This document shows, piece after piece, positions 1 through 11,000 of a stretch of DNA of 56,341 nucleotides. Under the pieces are notes generated by a model. The model saw only the letters and a program-made list of their open reading frames with translations, was not told where the DNA came from and made no database searches. Within the stretch, counting starts at the first letter, position 1. The number at the start of each line of letters is the position of its first letter. Where the stretch lies: positions 1 to 56,341 of the forward strand of contig DDVI01000123.1 in the NCBI GenBank assembly GCA_002345205.1, in the 5' to 3' direction. Position numbers and translations under genes: made by a program. The stretch comes from Bdellovibrionaceae bacterium UBA2316 (GTDB lineage: Bacteria; Bdellovibrionota; Bdellovibrionia; Bdellovibrionales; Bdellovibrionaceae).

Positions 1-17
1 GATGATCTAGCAAAATG

Positions 18-39
18 GCTCCGACGATTTTGTCGGAGC
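18..39. terminator. Short hairpin near the window edge
   Basis: An 8-bp perfect stem (GCTCCGAC / GTCGGAGC) closes a 6-nt loop. The following bases are only partly T-rich, so it may be the terminator of a gene lying left of the window. Confidence 0.35.
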
Positions 40-98
40 GCTTGGTTTTGAATTCGAATCTTGGTCGCCCCCTTTTAAAGGCTAATCAAAATCTGACA

Positions 99-135
99 AC
101 AACAAACCCTGTCCTACAGGACCAGGGTTTGTTGT
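99..135. terminator. Long hairpin downstream of the 168-626 gene
   Basis: A 13-bp perfect inverted repeat (99-111 and 123-135) is extended by a TCC/GGA stem around a TACA loop. It lies just past the stop of the minus-strand gene at 168-626. There is no T-tract on either side, so it is a strong structure but an atypical intrinsic terminator. Confidence 0.5.
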
Positions 136-167
136 ATGTCCATTGTCATCAAACTGATGATTGAGGA

Positions 168-626
168 TTATTTCATGGTTACTAAAGTGCCAGTGGATAA
201 TCCTCTGCACTTAGGTTCAGAATGAAATTTAGTTAAAAGGCGTGTCGCCGTTTTAGAATCAATCTTCATAAATTTCAAATTGGTCTTACCAAAATTTGCA
301 TCACCTTCAAGACCCAAACCTACTGATCTAACATTGCTTAAAACCATTTGCTTAGTTGAGCCTACTATAAATTCCAAAGAATTGGCCGAACCTCCTAAAG
401 AAGACGATACTCCACACGCCGCAATTCTGTCCGTGTTAGTACCAAATATTACTAATCGAACACCTGCTCCATTGATTCCCTCTTCTTTTGTACCCTCTAA
501 GCAAACCGCAGGAAACATAGAACCAGGCATATAAAGTTGATAGCATCCATCCCAGTCAACGGCGCCATAAGACTTAACTGCAATAAGGGCAAAAAATATT
601 ATTTTCGCGAACATTGTATTTTTCAT
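168..626 (-). CDS. Small exported protein of unknown function
   Basis: A 152-aa protein. Residues 1-21 form a typical Sec signal peptide (two Lys, a hydrophobic core, then SYGA), so the mature protein of about 130 aa should be periplasmic or secreted. Four Cys remain in the mature part (near residues 28, 42, 71 and 140), which allows two disulfides. The start is well supported: a minus-strand AGGAG lies 7-8 nt upstream of the ATG at 626. I recognise no family, and no neighbouring gene hints at a role. The gene stands alone, with a hairpin downstream and about 300 bp of non-coding sequence upstream. Confidence 0.75.
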   Translation of the reverse strand: MKNTMFAKIIFFALIAVKSYGAVDWDGCYQLYMPGSMFPAVCLEGTKEEGINGAGVRLVIFGTNTDRIAACGVSSSLGGSANSLEFIVGSTKQMVLSNVRSVGLGLEGDANFGKTNLKFMKIDSKTATRLLTKFHSEPKCRGLSTGTLVTMK

Positions 627-911
627 GTGAATTTCTCCTATAAAAAGTTATTTAGAACATATTTGTTTTCTATTTCGAAAGTGTAATATATATGACTTTA
701 TAGAAAAAGTCGCCTGTAGTGTTTTAGACAAAGTGACCATTTAGGGAATATTAAAACAAAAATAGCGTCAGTAAAGCACCTCATCCTTTTATAGACTCAA
801 AGAAACAACTCGCAATCTAAATCTCGAAGATAATATTTCAAGTTATCAGATTAGGTCTGGAATTATAGCTGATAGCGTCCAATTCTAAGTTATTAAAGCA
901 ACTAGTTCGAG
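627..911. other. Non-coding gap
   Basis: Apart from the Shine-Dalgarno sequence of the 168-626 gene next to 640, I see no ORF, repeat or clear structure here. It is AT-rich. Confidence 0.6.
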
Positions 912-1076
912 CTACCGGGTTAAACTCTTACTTTCCAAATCAGTAATAATTTCTAACCTGATGTCTTCAATGGTAAGAGGTTGATCAGAATATATTTCAT
1001 TAACTTTTTTAAGTTTTGTAACACCTATAGTGGTCCATTCTAAAAATCGATTTTGCCAATAGGTGGAGGCACCGGT
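912..1076 (-). pseudogene. C-terminal fragment of an unknown gene
   Basis: On the minus strand there are 54 uninterrupted codons between a TAA at 1077-1079 and a TAG at 912-914, with no start codon. The peptide is protein-like (FLEWTTIGVTKLKKVNEI, then PLTIEDIRLEIITDLESK). It ends at a stretch carrying repeated GGTCAG / CCACCGGT-type words, so it may be the tail of a gene broken by a mobile element. I do not recognise the family. Confidence 0.3.
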
Positions 1077-1750
1077 TTAGGAATGGTCAGTTTCCACCGG
1101 TTTACCGGTATCGGGTGGTCAGAAACCACCGCTTCAAAAGCGGACGTTTACTATTTTGGCAAAAGACTACCAAGCTCGTTTTTTTCCGTGCGAAATAGTT
1201 TAAGATTATTTTTTACTACATCAAGAAATCGCCACGTGGCCTTTCACTGTGGATTGAACAAAGGCCACAGCAAGTGTGTTGGGTTGACAAGAAAAATGAA
1301 CCTAGTGCCTCTTGCGAACTTCAGTGCTTAACGGCCAAGACTTCATTCATTGGGAGCACAATTATTAAAAAAATCGGCATGCCTCAAGATGAATTAATTT
1401 TCATGAGCGAAATTATGACTGAGAAAAACGAAAAAGTGCCGTACTTATCAAAACAACAACCTACTTGCTACAACCGCTAACTCCGGTGGATTGCCATATT
1501 GGTTAAATTAAGCAATTGAATAAAAGAAAAAGAATTAAAAAATAAGCTCATTTGTCCCTTATAGAGCGGTGACTCACGCTTGACCATGCGCCCGGTAAAC
1601 CGTTGCGATATGTCCATCCTTAAACCGGTGCGTGCAATAGCTTGAAGCCATCTATTATTTAAAATTCGAATCGCTTTTTCTAATTCTGAATCATCGATCA
1701 TACCGTTACCCTTTCGGTGGTTAGCGGTACAAACACAAGCTGGACTAATA
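1060..1750. pseudogene. Decayed region, possible insertion-sequence remnant
   Basis: Short repeated words (TGGTCAG, CCACCGG, ACCGGTTT, GGTGGT) recur at 1060-1130 and again at 1590-1640 and 1700-1760. They resemble the multiple terminal repeats of IS21-type elements, but no IstA or IstB coding remains. On the plus strand, two overlapping frames (to 1331 and 1274-1480) read protein-like text such as CWVDKKNEPSASCELQC and look like one gene broken by a frameshift. A 74-codon minus-strand frame ends at 1477. None is convincing as an intact gene, and the IS assignment is a guess. Confidence 0.25.
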
Positions 1751-1830
1751 TATGGTTATCGGTGGCGGGCTGCGGTTTTAATCATTGAGAAGTTCAACAA
1801 ACCAAGATCATAAACTCAAATACAATAAAT

Positions 1831-1916
1831 TGGTCCCCGGGACTGGACTTGAACCAGCACGCCCTTTCGAGCGACGGCACCTCAAGCCGTTGCGTCTGCC
1901 ATTTCGCCACCCGGGG
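1831..1916 (-). tRNA. tRNA-Leu (anticodon GAG)
   Basis: On the minus strand this folds as a class II tRNA. The acceptor CCCCGGG pairs with CCCGGGG, followed by discriminator A and an encoded CCA (1831-1833). The D-arm is GCGAAATGGCAGACGC. The anticodon stem ACGGC/GCCGT carries the loop TTGAGGT, so the anticodon is GAG (Leu, CUC/CUU). There is a long variable arm (CGCTCGAAAGGGCG), and the T-arm contains GGTTCAAGTCC. The length of 86 nt including CCA is normal for tRNA-Leu. Confidence 0.95.
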
Positions 1917-2007
1917 ATGTCGTTAGATTTTGTTATCTAGGTTACCAAAATCGTGACTTCCTTGTATACCAGTTTTTAATCTAAGTTATTAACTCCCTTA
2001 TTCTTTC

Positions 2008-2054
2008 CCCGTGGGTGACACAAATACCTCAGTGTCTACCAATTTCACCACGGG
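2008..2054 (-). ncRNA. Minimal tRNA-Leu-like hairpin or truncated tRNA
   Basis: About 95 bp upstream of tRNA-Leu on the same strand. It begins like a tRNA-Leu 5' half (CCCGTGGTGAAATTGGTAGA), passes through a GACAC...GTGTC stem whose 10-nt loop contains GAG, and closes immediately with CCACGGG, complementary to the 5' CCCGTGG. The variable arm, T-arm and CCA are missing. It is not a copy of the neighbouring tRNA, because the sequences differ. It is either a tRNA pseudogene whose acceptor pairing survived or a small tRNA-like RNA. Confidence 0.4.
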
Positions 2055-2111
2055 CGCACTGTATGTAGGATATTAGAATCCTTGAATAATCGATGTCAAG
2101 GGAGGGCTAAT

Positions 2112-2705
2112 TTATTTCCAAGATTTGTTTTCGAATACCCGAATGCAATCACGAGCGTTTGAATTTAAGCTGAGTTTACTCTCTGGTAATTTCCAAGGTT
2201 CTTTGTCCCAGCCGGCATGATGCTTATATAAAAAATAGTTAACGGCCGCAATGGACAAGTCGCGGTTCTTTTTACCTACGACATTCATCGATTGCGTCCA
2301 AAGAAGGGCATCTGTTGGACATAGAAAATCTAGATACTTTGAAGAACTGTAATGATTTAACGACGACGCAAATTGGTTCCGTTCAAACACAACCGATTTT
2401 ACATCGCCTTTTCTAATCTGAACGCGATTGTTAATCACGCCCGCAATCAACGGCAGAACGTTTGCCGATTGAGTAGGGCAGTTAGCAGCGATCGTTTCCG
2501 CGTAGATCAATCGAGCCGCTAACGCCTGATCGGAATCACTAGCTAATGCGATTCGATAGGCATCATATTTAGATGAATTATCCGAGTTTTTCTTTGTGAA
2601 CGTAATTATTTTTTGAATATCTGCAGGTTCTTTTACGCAGGTGGGAAGGGGTATCTGTGCAAAAGCCGCTAAGCTCATTAAAAATGGAAAAAGGATCATC
2701 GTCAT
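2112..2705 (-). CDS. Exported SleB-type (Hydrolase_2) cell-wall hydrolase
   Basis: A 197-aa protein with an N-terminal signal peptide (residues 1-16, cleavage near FAQ). Residues 62-150 match the SleB / cell-wall hydrolase fold: ARLIYAET, with the likely catalytic Glu at residue 70, then GVINNRVQ and SVVFERNQFASSL, the usual order for this family of peptidoglycan lytic enzymes. In spore formers SleB opens cortex peptidoglycan. Gram-negative relatives are periplasmic muramidase-like enzymes, so local remodelling of self or prey wall is plausible here. No Shine-Dalgarno sequence is evident, and the start may be the second Met (2699). The gene is divergent from the large exported-protein cassette that starts at 2.9 kb. 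Confidence 0.7.
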   Translation of the reverse strand: MTMILFPFLMSLAAFAQIPLPTCVKEPADIQKIITFTKKNSDNSSKYDAYRIALASDSDQALAARLIYAETIAANCPTQSANVLPLIAGVINNRVQIRKGDVKSVVFERNQFASSLNHYSSSKYLDFLCPTDALLWTQSMNVVGKKNRDLSIAAVNYFLYKHHAGWDKEPWKLPESKLSLNSNARDCIRVFENKSWK

Positions 2706-2902
2706 AGAATTATCTAAGCATAACCGAAATCATTTGTCTAGAAACGAGATATCTCAAAGTGTAACGTCGATCTTCTAATCAGACGTTACTCCTAAAACGT
2801 TGTAGCTTTGGCAAAAGGAAATGGCACTGGATTTAATTTGATCTAGCTAGATACCAAATTGCACTTTTACCTTGTATGGCAGAACCGGTGCAATTTGAGA
2901 CA
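2706..2902. other. Divergent intergenic region
   Basis: It separates the SleB-type gene (minus) from the envelope cassette (plus) and must hold promoters for both. I cannot name a convincing -35/-10 pair. Confidence 0.4.
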
Positions 2903-5050
2903 ATGTCCTTTTCATTCATTTTAAAACACAGATTGAATGTGATTTTATGTCTATTTGTGTTTGCATTGTCGGCGTCCGCAAATACATTTGGTTCGAAGTT
3001 AACTCCTAGTGATAAATCAAAAGCCGAGGACGCTCGATATAATTTCCTTGTCTCAAAATACACGCCGAGTGCGGCTACAATGGAACGCTGGGAACAGGTA
3101 TTTACGAATCTTAATCATGCGGACGAAAACGAAATGTCTAGGGCCGTCGAATCACTTGTAACCGACTTTTTAAGTCTTTCTGAAAAATCTGCGCAGTTTG
3201 CGAAGGACGCTTTGATAGGTTTTCATTCGCTTCGTCGTGTAATGCCGCCAGAAATCAGATGGACGATTGCGGCTCTAGAAATTCAAAACGGTATCGTTAA
3301 CAAGAGTACACTTGTTGATTTGCGATCTGCAGCTATCAGATCGACAGTCGGGCACGAAAAAGAAGATTTAATATCAAGTTTATTTATGCCAAATCATCAA
3401 AGAAAGTACTCAATTTATTCGACTATCGATAAAGGCGAATCAAGAGAGCGCGAAGAATTAAAATTCTATCGCCCAGAAACGGTCGCTTTCTTAATGACGA
3501 ACTGGCACTTAGTATCTGCAATTGATCCAGACAATTCAAATATTGAAATCGAACGTAAGCGCCTTGAATGGTTTGCTGAAATATTAGAAATGTCGTCATC
3601 TTTAACACTAGTAGAACTAGAAAGAGTTTTAAGAATATTTAATAATCCGGCGATGCTGGGTTTTACCAGCGAAGATCGTCGAGCGATATTCCTTGAGTAT
3701 GGCCTGGAAATTACAAAAAAATTAAGCCATCGCTATGGCCGCTACCAGGTTAATGAGCTTGGAGACATGGTTTATAAAAAGACCGCTGATAAAAGATCTG
3801 GTTACGGTAAAATTCGTGAAATAATTGGTAGCTGGATGTTTACCGATATGAAGTTCTTATTGAAAAATGTACCACGCTTACAACGCGAAGGATTTTTTCA
3901 ATTTGCGAATCTTTTTGAGATGAAATTGTCTGCAGCTGACTTTGCAAACGTTAAGGAGCTAGTGTTATCACGTAAAGTAGATGCCGAAGGCTACTTGTCG
4001 GCAGCGATGATGCTTTTAAGTCAAAAAGGTGAAAATAGCCTCTCGGAATCTGAACGCGGACAAATACTAGATTCAACGATCGAAATTATAACATCGGCTG
4101 AACATAAAAATGGTTTAGTGGGTCTGTCTGGAAAGGGTCTTGAATACGTTCGTTCTGAGAATGATTTTTTCTACACGACATTAGAGTGGTTCTATAAGTT
4201 TACTTTTGATAACAAAGTTCTCACAAATGCCCAAGCCAAAATCCTATTTAACACTAAAATCGTTAGGACGAGCTATCTAAAGGATGAAACGTATCAAAAG
4301 CTAGATAACTTGCGACTAAAAGTAGTTTCATTTTCGATGGACTACGACGCCTATCGCGAAGAAATGACTCGCCATTTAGCAAAAGGAACAAACGAAACAC
4401 CCGCAGAACAAATGCGTTTAGCGCAACGGTTAGGTGAAGTTCTTTTAGAAAAAGACAAGGCCACTGCCGGACAGACAATCCGTGACCGTTATGCCGAAAA
4501 AGCAAAATGGGGTTTGTTCGGTTCAAAAGTGAATTGGGAAGCTGAACGTGGCTGGCCTGTTCATTTAATGATTAAAGTAAATCCAAATGATCCAGATCTT
4601 CAGCAGCATTTGATCGATGTAATTATAGAGCAGCGTGTAGATAGTGCCATTTCGTCCGGAGACGCGCTGACTTATTTGGCTGAAACAAAAACGAAGTCCC
4701 CAAAAATTAAAGAATTCATTGTCCGTCACTTAAGATTCCCGGAAGCGGGCGATTCAGTAAGTTATTTTTTAACACTCGTTCGTTTGTTCCCGGAATCATC
4801 ATCTGAAATTTTAAGTATAATTTATCGTTTCCGCGGGGACGACAAATTCGTTCCGATGATGAAAGTTCTAATCGATGAAGTTTTAAAAAATCCGGCTATG
4901 TTGGCGAATTTGAAAACTGATATCCAAAGGGATTCGGTTCGTACAGAAGCAGGAAAAGTGTACGCAGGTTATAATTTGGCCGACTGGCTGACAATTCAGG
5001 TAGAAAAACACAAGAAGACTTCGTGTTCAAAATTCTACTCGGGTAAATAG
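2903..5050 (+). CDS. Large exported helical protein, first gene of the envelope cassette
   Basis: An in-frame ATG at 2876 exists, but the ATG at 2903 is better. It has GAG 5-7 nt upstream and begins directly with a Sec signal peptide (hydrophobic core VILCLFVFALSA, then SAN), giving about 716 aa. The mature protein is predicted almost wholly alpha-helical, charged and without further membrane segments. Recurrent helix pairs suggest an alpha-solenoid. The C terminus ends TSCSKFYSGK, a C-x-x-F-Y motif also found near the end of the next gene. The stop is 10 nt before the next start, so the two genes are surely cotranscribed. I recognise no named family. A periplasmic or outer-envelope partner of the 2081-aa protein is the best inference. 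Confidence 0.75.
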   Translation: MSFSFILKHRLNVILCLFVFALSASANTFGSKLTPSDKSKAEDARYNFLVSKYTPSAATMERWEQVFTNLNHADENEMSRAVESLVTDFLSLSEKSAQFAKDALIGFHSLRRVMPPEIRWTIAALEIQNGIVNKSTLVDLRSAAIRSTVGHEKEDLISSLFMPNHQRKYSIYSTIDKGESREREELKFYRPETVAFLMTNWHLVSAIDPDNSNIEIERKRLEWFAEILEMSSSLTLVELERVLRIFNNPAMLGFTSEDRRAIFLEYGLEITKKLSHRYGRYQVNELGDMVYKKTADKRSGYGKIREIIGSWMFTDMKFLLKNVPRLQREGFFQFANLFEMKLSAADFANVKELVLSRKVDAEGYLSAAMMLLSQKGENSLSESERGQILDSTIEIITSAEHKNGLVGLSGKGLEYVRSENDFFYTTLEWFYKFTFDNKVLTNAQAKILFNTKIVRTSYLKDETYQKLDNLRLKVVSFSMDYDAYREEMTRHLAKGTNETPAEQMRLAQRLGEVLLEKDKATAGQTIRDRYAEKAKWGLFGSKVNWEAERGWPVHLMIKVNPNDPDLQQHLIDVIIEQRVDSAISSGDALTYLAETKTKSPKIKEFIVRHLRFPEAGDSVSYFLTLVRLFPESSSEILSIIYRFRGDDKFVPMMKVLIDEVLKNPAMLANLKTDIQRDSVRTEAGKVYAGYNLADWLTIQVEKHKKTSCSKFYSGK

Positions 5051-5060
5051 AAGGAGATTT

Positions 5061-8000
5061 ATGAAAACATTCAAATCTTTACTTAGCATGTTGCTTTCGA
5101 TTTCACTGATGCTCAGTGGAATTCAAGTTTCGGCCCAAGAGGACCAGTCAAATGAAGACGTTTTCGCTGCCTTGATGGAGACAATGGGTTCGGCCTCAGA
5201 AGCACAAGAACGTGACGCTGTTGCTGATAAGGCCGATAAGGCACTTGCAGACGCCTTTGGCGGCGTTGATGAAGTTATTGAAAAATCTTCGGTTCCTTTA
5301 GAGTCAATCACTCCCGAGAAAGTCGTCGCCGCAAAAAAGGAAATCGCAAAAACACCTATTAGCAGTGATATTCAAACGGAATATGTCTCTAAGGGTGCGC
5401 CTATGTCTATGTTGATTTGGGGCGATGCCAAAACTTCACTGCAAGATACGTTAACTAACCTAACGAAACGTTTGTATTCAAATAATGACAAAGTTAACAT
5501 TCGCTTTGTAGTGAACTCGGATCCGGTCCCTTGGATGGAAGGTAAAGTAGCCGATTTAAATAGTGAACTACGTATAGAAGAACAAAGGAAGTTCGAAGCA
5601 GAGCAACGACAAATTAAACAGCGTGACGAAAAGTTCCCAACTAATATCGTGCGTCCAGCAGCGCCAATCGTTCCTGAACGAATGGGCGCGATCATTGAAA
5701 TTTCAGCTGGCCAATTTGCGACCGTTAAATCGTTAGATGAATTGGCGGCACGCCTAGCCTACACGCTTGCTAAAATAAATCCGAAAGTATACGGGGTTGC
5801 TGAAGACGTAAAGTTCACTCGTAATGAAGATACAATTTCATTAATTAATCAGTTAGTTGAAAAATCTGATAACGAAGATTCTAAAAAGATCAGAAAGTCT
5901 AGAGATGAAGTGATCGCTGAATTTTCGGCGATGGAACGTTTGGCTGCCGCTGGCTTTAATCCATGGGCTCTGTATATGTATGAACATCGCGTGTTCACTT
6001 GGATGGCCGACGTATTTTTGAAAAGTCCAAATCATGCCATTGGCCGTCGCTTAGTTGGCGATAGCAAATACAAATTGGATGATTGGTCACGTCCGTTCCG
6101 TCTTCTTTTGCAATCTAATTATATGGCGCACTTACAGAACACTGAGCGTGGTCGTGGAATGAATTTGAATGATACGCCAATGACTAAATCTTTGAAAAAA
6201 TTGAGATTCCGTATGCGTGCCTACACTGAACCATTCTACATGGGACTTCCAGCTCATGTAGGTCCGGTTTTAGTGGGCGCCTCTGTTGGTGTTGTTCATT
6301 ATTATTTCCCAGAAGTAGCGCAATGGGCGATGTCGGCCGTTCATGCGTCAGGCAATGTGGCGGATACGGCTCCGGCTGTAGCTCAAGCAGCACAACAGGC
6401 AGTAGCAGAAGTTAAAGGTCCGGGTGTTGCGGAAACAGTTGGTGATTTTGTAACTAAGGCTAAAAGTTACACAGACAGTTTGTTAGAAAATTCATTCCTT
6501 ACGTCATCTGCTGATTCTAAAACTACGGCAGTTGCAACCAAGACAGTAATGGAATACTTCGCTGACTACAGAATGGCGTTAGCCGCCGTAGGTACAACGG
6601 TTGCCGGTATTGTTCTTGCGAAAAATTCAGCATTCTTAGGGGAAATCATGCACTCGATTTCTCGTAGCCGTGAATTGCAAAAAGCCGAAAGGGAAAATTC
6701 CAGAAAGGCCCAATTAAGCGTTCAAGAGGAAGTAAATAAGGAAATTTTAGAAAGCAAAGAAATAAATGCGGCTCTAGAGGCCAACCGTCAGCAAAATTCG
6801 CAGCCAGTTGAAAAAAAAGCGGCGGTAAAATTAGAATCTGAACCGAACGTAAAACGTGAAGGTGTATACGATCGCGGAGCTAGAACAGCGCGGGAAGCTG
6901 GGGAGTTGTTACGTAGTGGAGTTAACTTCATTATTTTGGCTCCGGGGCGTATCTCTGAATCGACTAAAAAACGATATCATGCGCTGGCAGCGGCAGGTCG
7001 CGAGTATACTATTCGTCGTCAAATTGAAGCCGCTAAACGTCGTGAACAGCGCGAGCGTGATCTTGAAGTCAAAGCAAAGCTAGCTGAAGAGAAAGCAGCG
7101 CAAGATGAAATTGATCGCGTAGCGAAACAAGAAAGAGATCAAGCCAAGATCATTGCAATTTTAAATAAGCGTATTGCAAAGCGTGAAAAGCGAGCTGTAG
7201 AAAAAGTCGCCAACGCTCAATATCGTAAAGAACAAAAAGAAAAAAATCGTTTAGCTAGAATCGAAAACGCTAAAAAACGTAAAGAGTTCTATAATGCTGT
7301 GGGTGAAAGCACGGTAAAAGCTTGGGAAACATTAGATCGCGTGATTATGTCTGTTCCGTCTCGCACTCAGAATGCGGCTGTGGTAGGACTTCAATTTGGT
7401 GCTAGAAAAGCATCTCAAGCTCGTAAAGCAGGTAGTACATTTATTTTTGAATATATTCCTGATCGCGGTCGCGCAACAAAAGCGAGTGTTGTAAAAACAG
7501 CAGAAGCTGCGGCTGAAGGTTTAAAGGAAATGAAGCGTTCTGTGGACGCGAAATCTTTAGAGCGCGAACGTCAAAGAGAAAAATTAAAGTCGGCGATTTT
7601 AAGGCGCGAAAATATTTTATTTGATGAATCAATCACGCCAAGCCAATTAACAGAAGTTTTAAAACAGATTTCCGATGCGATCGCATCTAGAGAATTATCC
7701 TACTTATATACTCAATGGGGTATCACTGAAAAATCGTTCGCAAAGAAAACACGTGCCGACTATTACTTCGGAATTTTGAATCATTGGATGGTGCAGGCTA
7801 ACTTGTATGGTGTTGACGATATGTCGATCACTAGAATGATTCAGCAATTCGAGAAGTCATTTCATTCCATAGACCAAAAACACCTCTCAAACGAACATCG
7901 TGCGATTGGTGTAAAATTCTTAAACCTTGTTAAAGCAAGCCCTGGGTACGAAGTCCAACGTTATATCAGTGCGATTTCAACTCGCGCGGATGTGTCGGGG

Positions 8001-11000
8001 GTGTACACACGCAATGGAAATGCGGAATCACTCTATAACTCTATTATTGGTGAAACGTTCTCGCAAGCGGCTGATGCTAGATACTACAGCAATTTCCTTA
8101 CGGCGATGAATTCGCATAAAGCTATTATAGAAAAAGGTTCTCACAGTGACGGAATTGCGGTAGCGACGGTAGAGGCACTAAGATCTGCAAGTGAACAAGA
8201 TCGTCACAAAGTTAAGAAAGCCTTGTATGATAAAAATGAAAAAGAAGTCATTTCTTGGTTAGGGCAGCCAGAGAGAACACGTCCGGAAATTCGTAAATTT
8301 TTGCTATCGATGGCTGATGAATACAATGGAAAATGGCAATATCCTGTTTCTCACCTGAGCTTGGGGCAAGCGCTGAAAGAAATTCATCCATTGGCGGCAA
8401 TCCGGATTTTGGAGGCTGCGAAACCGAGTGGTCGCACAGATGGTGATCACCACTTTAACTCAAAATTTGCGAAATTTAACTCTAACATGAAGAATTTCAT
8501 GGATGCACGTCTTGATGTCATGCTTGGCGAGTGGATGAAGAATGCTAAATCTGTAACAGAACTAGCGGCCATGGTAGAATCCGATGCTAAAAAATATAGT
8601 GTTGATCCTCAGTTGTTTAGTAGTCGTTTTTACGAAGTAATGAAAACCCGCACGGATTTAATTACATCGTTAGCTGACTATAAAGTGCTATACGAAAAAG
8701 ATTTTTTCTGGGCACCAGGTAGTGGAGATGAAGAAGTTCGTCCATTAGAAAGACCGTTAAAAGCCCTGTTAGATGCAAAACGTAAAGAATTTTCGAACAG
8801 TCCTATTTGGATGTATGACCCCGTACTATCTGAGTCGATTCAATCAACAACGATGCGTCGTTTGATCAGTCTTGATCAATATCCAAAAAGTTACCAAGAG
8901 ATCGTAAACCTGTGGAGACAGATGACATCACGGGGTGTATCGACGGTAACAGATGATATGCTGGGCAGCTTAATGAAAAATGCCAATGCTAAAGACATCG
9001 CTCAATTAGAAACGTATGCGGTTTCTGAAGGTCGCGTATTTGATCAAGTCGCGCGTGATGAATTTGCGATTCGTCAAATCAAGCGTTTGCCGGAATATGA
9101 TTACTTAATGAATAATCTGTCTGCTGGCGAAGACGTTCGTCGCGTGGCTTTAGAAAACTTTTTATTGCGGTCTCAAAATATTATGAGTGAAATGGGAATT
9201 CGTTATGCTGAATTCTTGGAAGAGCTTTCGGTTGAAATTGGTAGTACCTTTGAAGAAGCACAACGTTTAGATAAAGCCAAAAAGAGCCGTTTAATTGACT
9301 CGGCCTACAACGCAGCTAGCAAGGAAGTTAAAGATTCACGCGTAGGGATGTTCGAACAAATTCTGGCTCACGTGAAAACATGGAAACCGAAAAATCAATT
9401 TGAGTTCCTATTGTACTTACGTGGAAACATCGAGGCGACTGATTTTATCAAAGAACAGTTCCCAAGATTTGGCCCAGAACGTATTCGTAAAATCTACCAA
9501 AGCTTACCAATGGAAACAGCGATGGGTGTGGCTAGTTTATACTTACAAGGAACTCTATTAGCGCGTAAGGATGTTAATGAAGGTTACGGAAAGAAACTGA
9601 CTGAGTATATTGTAAGCCAAGGTGCTGATGCCGATACTCAAAAATACGCTAATTTATTGCTAAATGGATTGTTGACGGGATTGGATGTTTCTAAAAATCC
9701 TCCGTTCAAGTTAAAAGTAGTCAGTGCGCTTGTAGCGATGAAACCAGAGCAAAACAAAGGCGCCACTGTTCAGTTGAACGGAAATGATAGCCAAGTATCT
9801 GTAGGTGAAACGATCAAGGTTATCCTAGAAAAGTTCCCTGGAGTTGGTCCAAAGATTGGTCAGTTCTTAGTGGGTACAAATCGGCTACCAGAAGATATCA
9901 ACAAAGTATTGATTGGTACTCAAGATAAGTCGTTACCACCAACACGTTTTGAAATGTTCACTGATATTTCTGAAATTGTAGGTAAAGGTCAAAACATTGG
10001 TATCGAGCTTGGAAACTTGTTAGGTGCAGGGTCATTGAAGTACAGCGCCTTAGGAAAATTCAACGGTAGACCGGTTGCTTTACAGATTTTCCGTAAGGAC
10101 GTTCAAAATAATGTCGATTTCCAAATCGCAGCTTTGCACGGGATGATTGATGACCTAATTAAAAAAGGTGGAACGGAATGGGCCTTCTTACGCGTGATCG
10201 TTGATGGTGCCGTGAATGCCGTTTACCGTGAAAAGGACTTCTTGCAAGAAGCTGCAAAAACTAAAATCGCGCGCGAACAATTATACACGGGATTTAATAC
10301 GGATGAATTCTTGATTACCGTTCCTAAGCAGCAACAGTTAAACAAACGTCTTTTAGTTTCTGATTACGCAAAAGGTATTTCGTTCAAAGATGAAACATTC
10401 CCTGAAGCGGATAAGCTTCCAGTAGCGGTTAAGCTTTTAGAAATGGAAGCTAAAATCCTATATGGACAGTCGTCAGGAACAATCACGTACGACACCGATC
10501 GCCATGCGGGTAACTACTTGATCGATATCCAAAATGGAAATGGAAAGAAAAAGTATGTAATATCACCAATCGATTTCGGTCAGCTGACGACAATTACAGT
10601 TGAACAACGTGATCGCGTAGAAAGATTATTCTCGTTGTCTTCGTTAATCGGTCAATTCGGTCATAATGAATGGCTGGTTGAAAAAGTGGCGCAGGAGTTT
10701 GGATTAAAAGGCAAAAATTTAGAGCGTTTAAGTCATAATTTGAAAGAATTCTTCCCATTGAAAAATGCGGGTGGATCAAATTCTGATGGTAAAGAAGGAA
10801 AAGCGATTACGGACTACTTTTCAATGATCGCGGCAATCAATGAATCATTCCGTGATCATAAAAACGGTGGATTTCACAAAGACATTGATATGGCATCTTT
10901 AGATCCAGATTTGCGTAGTGGAAAATTAGATTTTGCCTACACAGATTTCGTACGCGCGATCATTCAGTTAAATCAGTACGAAGACGTAGTTAAGGTTCCA

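Noticed and set aside
1053..1480. Intact small genes on the plus strand
   Set aside because: Two short frames overlap in different phases without ribosome binding sites; they read better as remains of one frameshifted gene.
2008..2054. An attachment-site copy of the neighbouring tRNA-Leu
   Set aside because: The 47-nt element is not identical to the tRNA, and it resembles the 5' half rather than the 3' end that integrases usually duplicate.
10480..10600. PI3/4-kinase-like reading of DRHAGN and DFG in the giant protein
   Set aside because: DRHxxN alone fits that family, but the KxGQ motif and the following LPEDINKVL...LPP stretch match UbiB/ABC1 instead.
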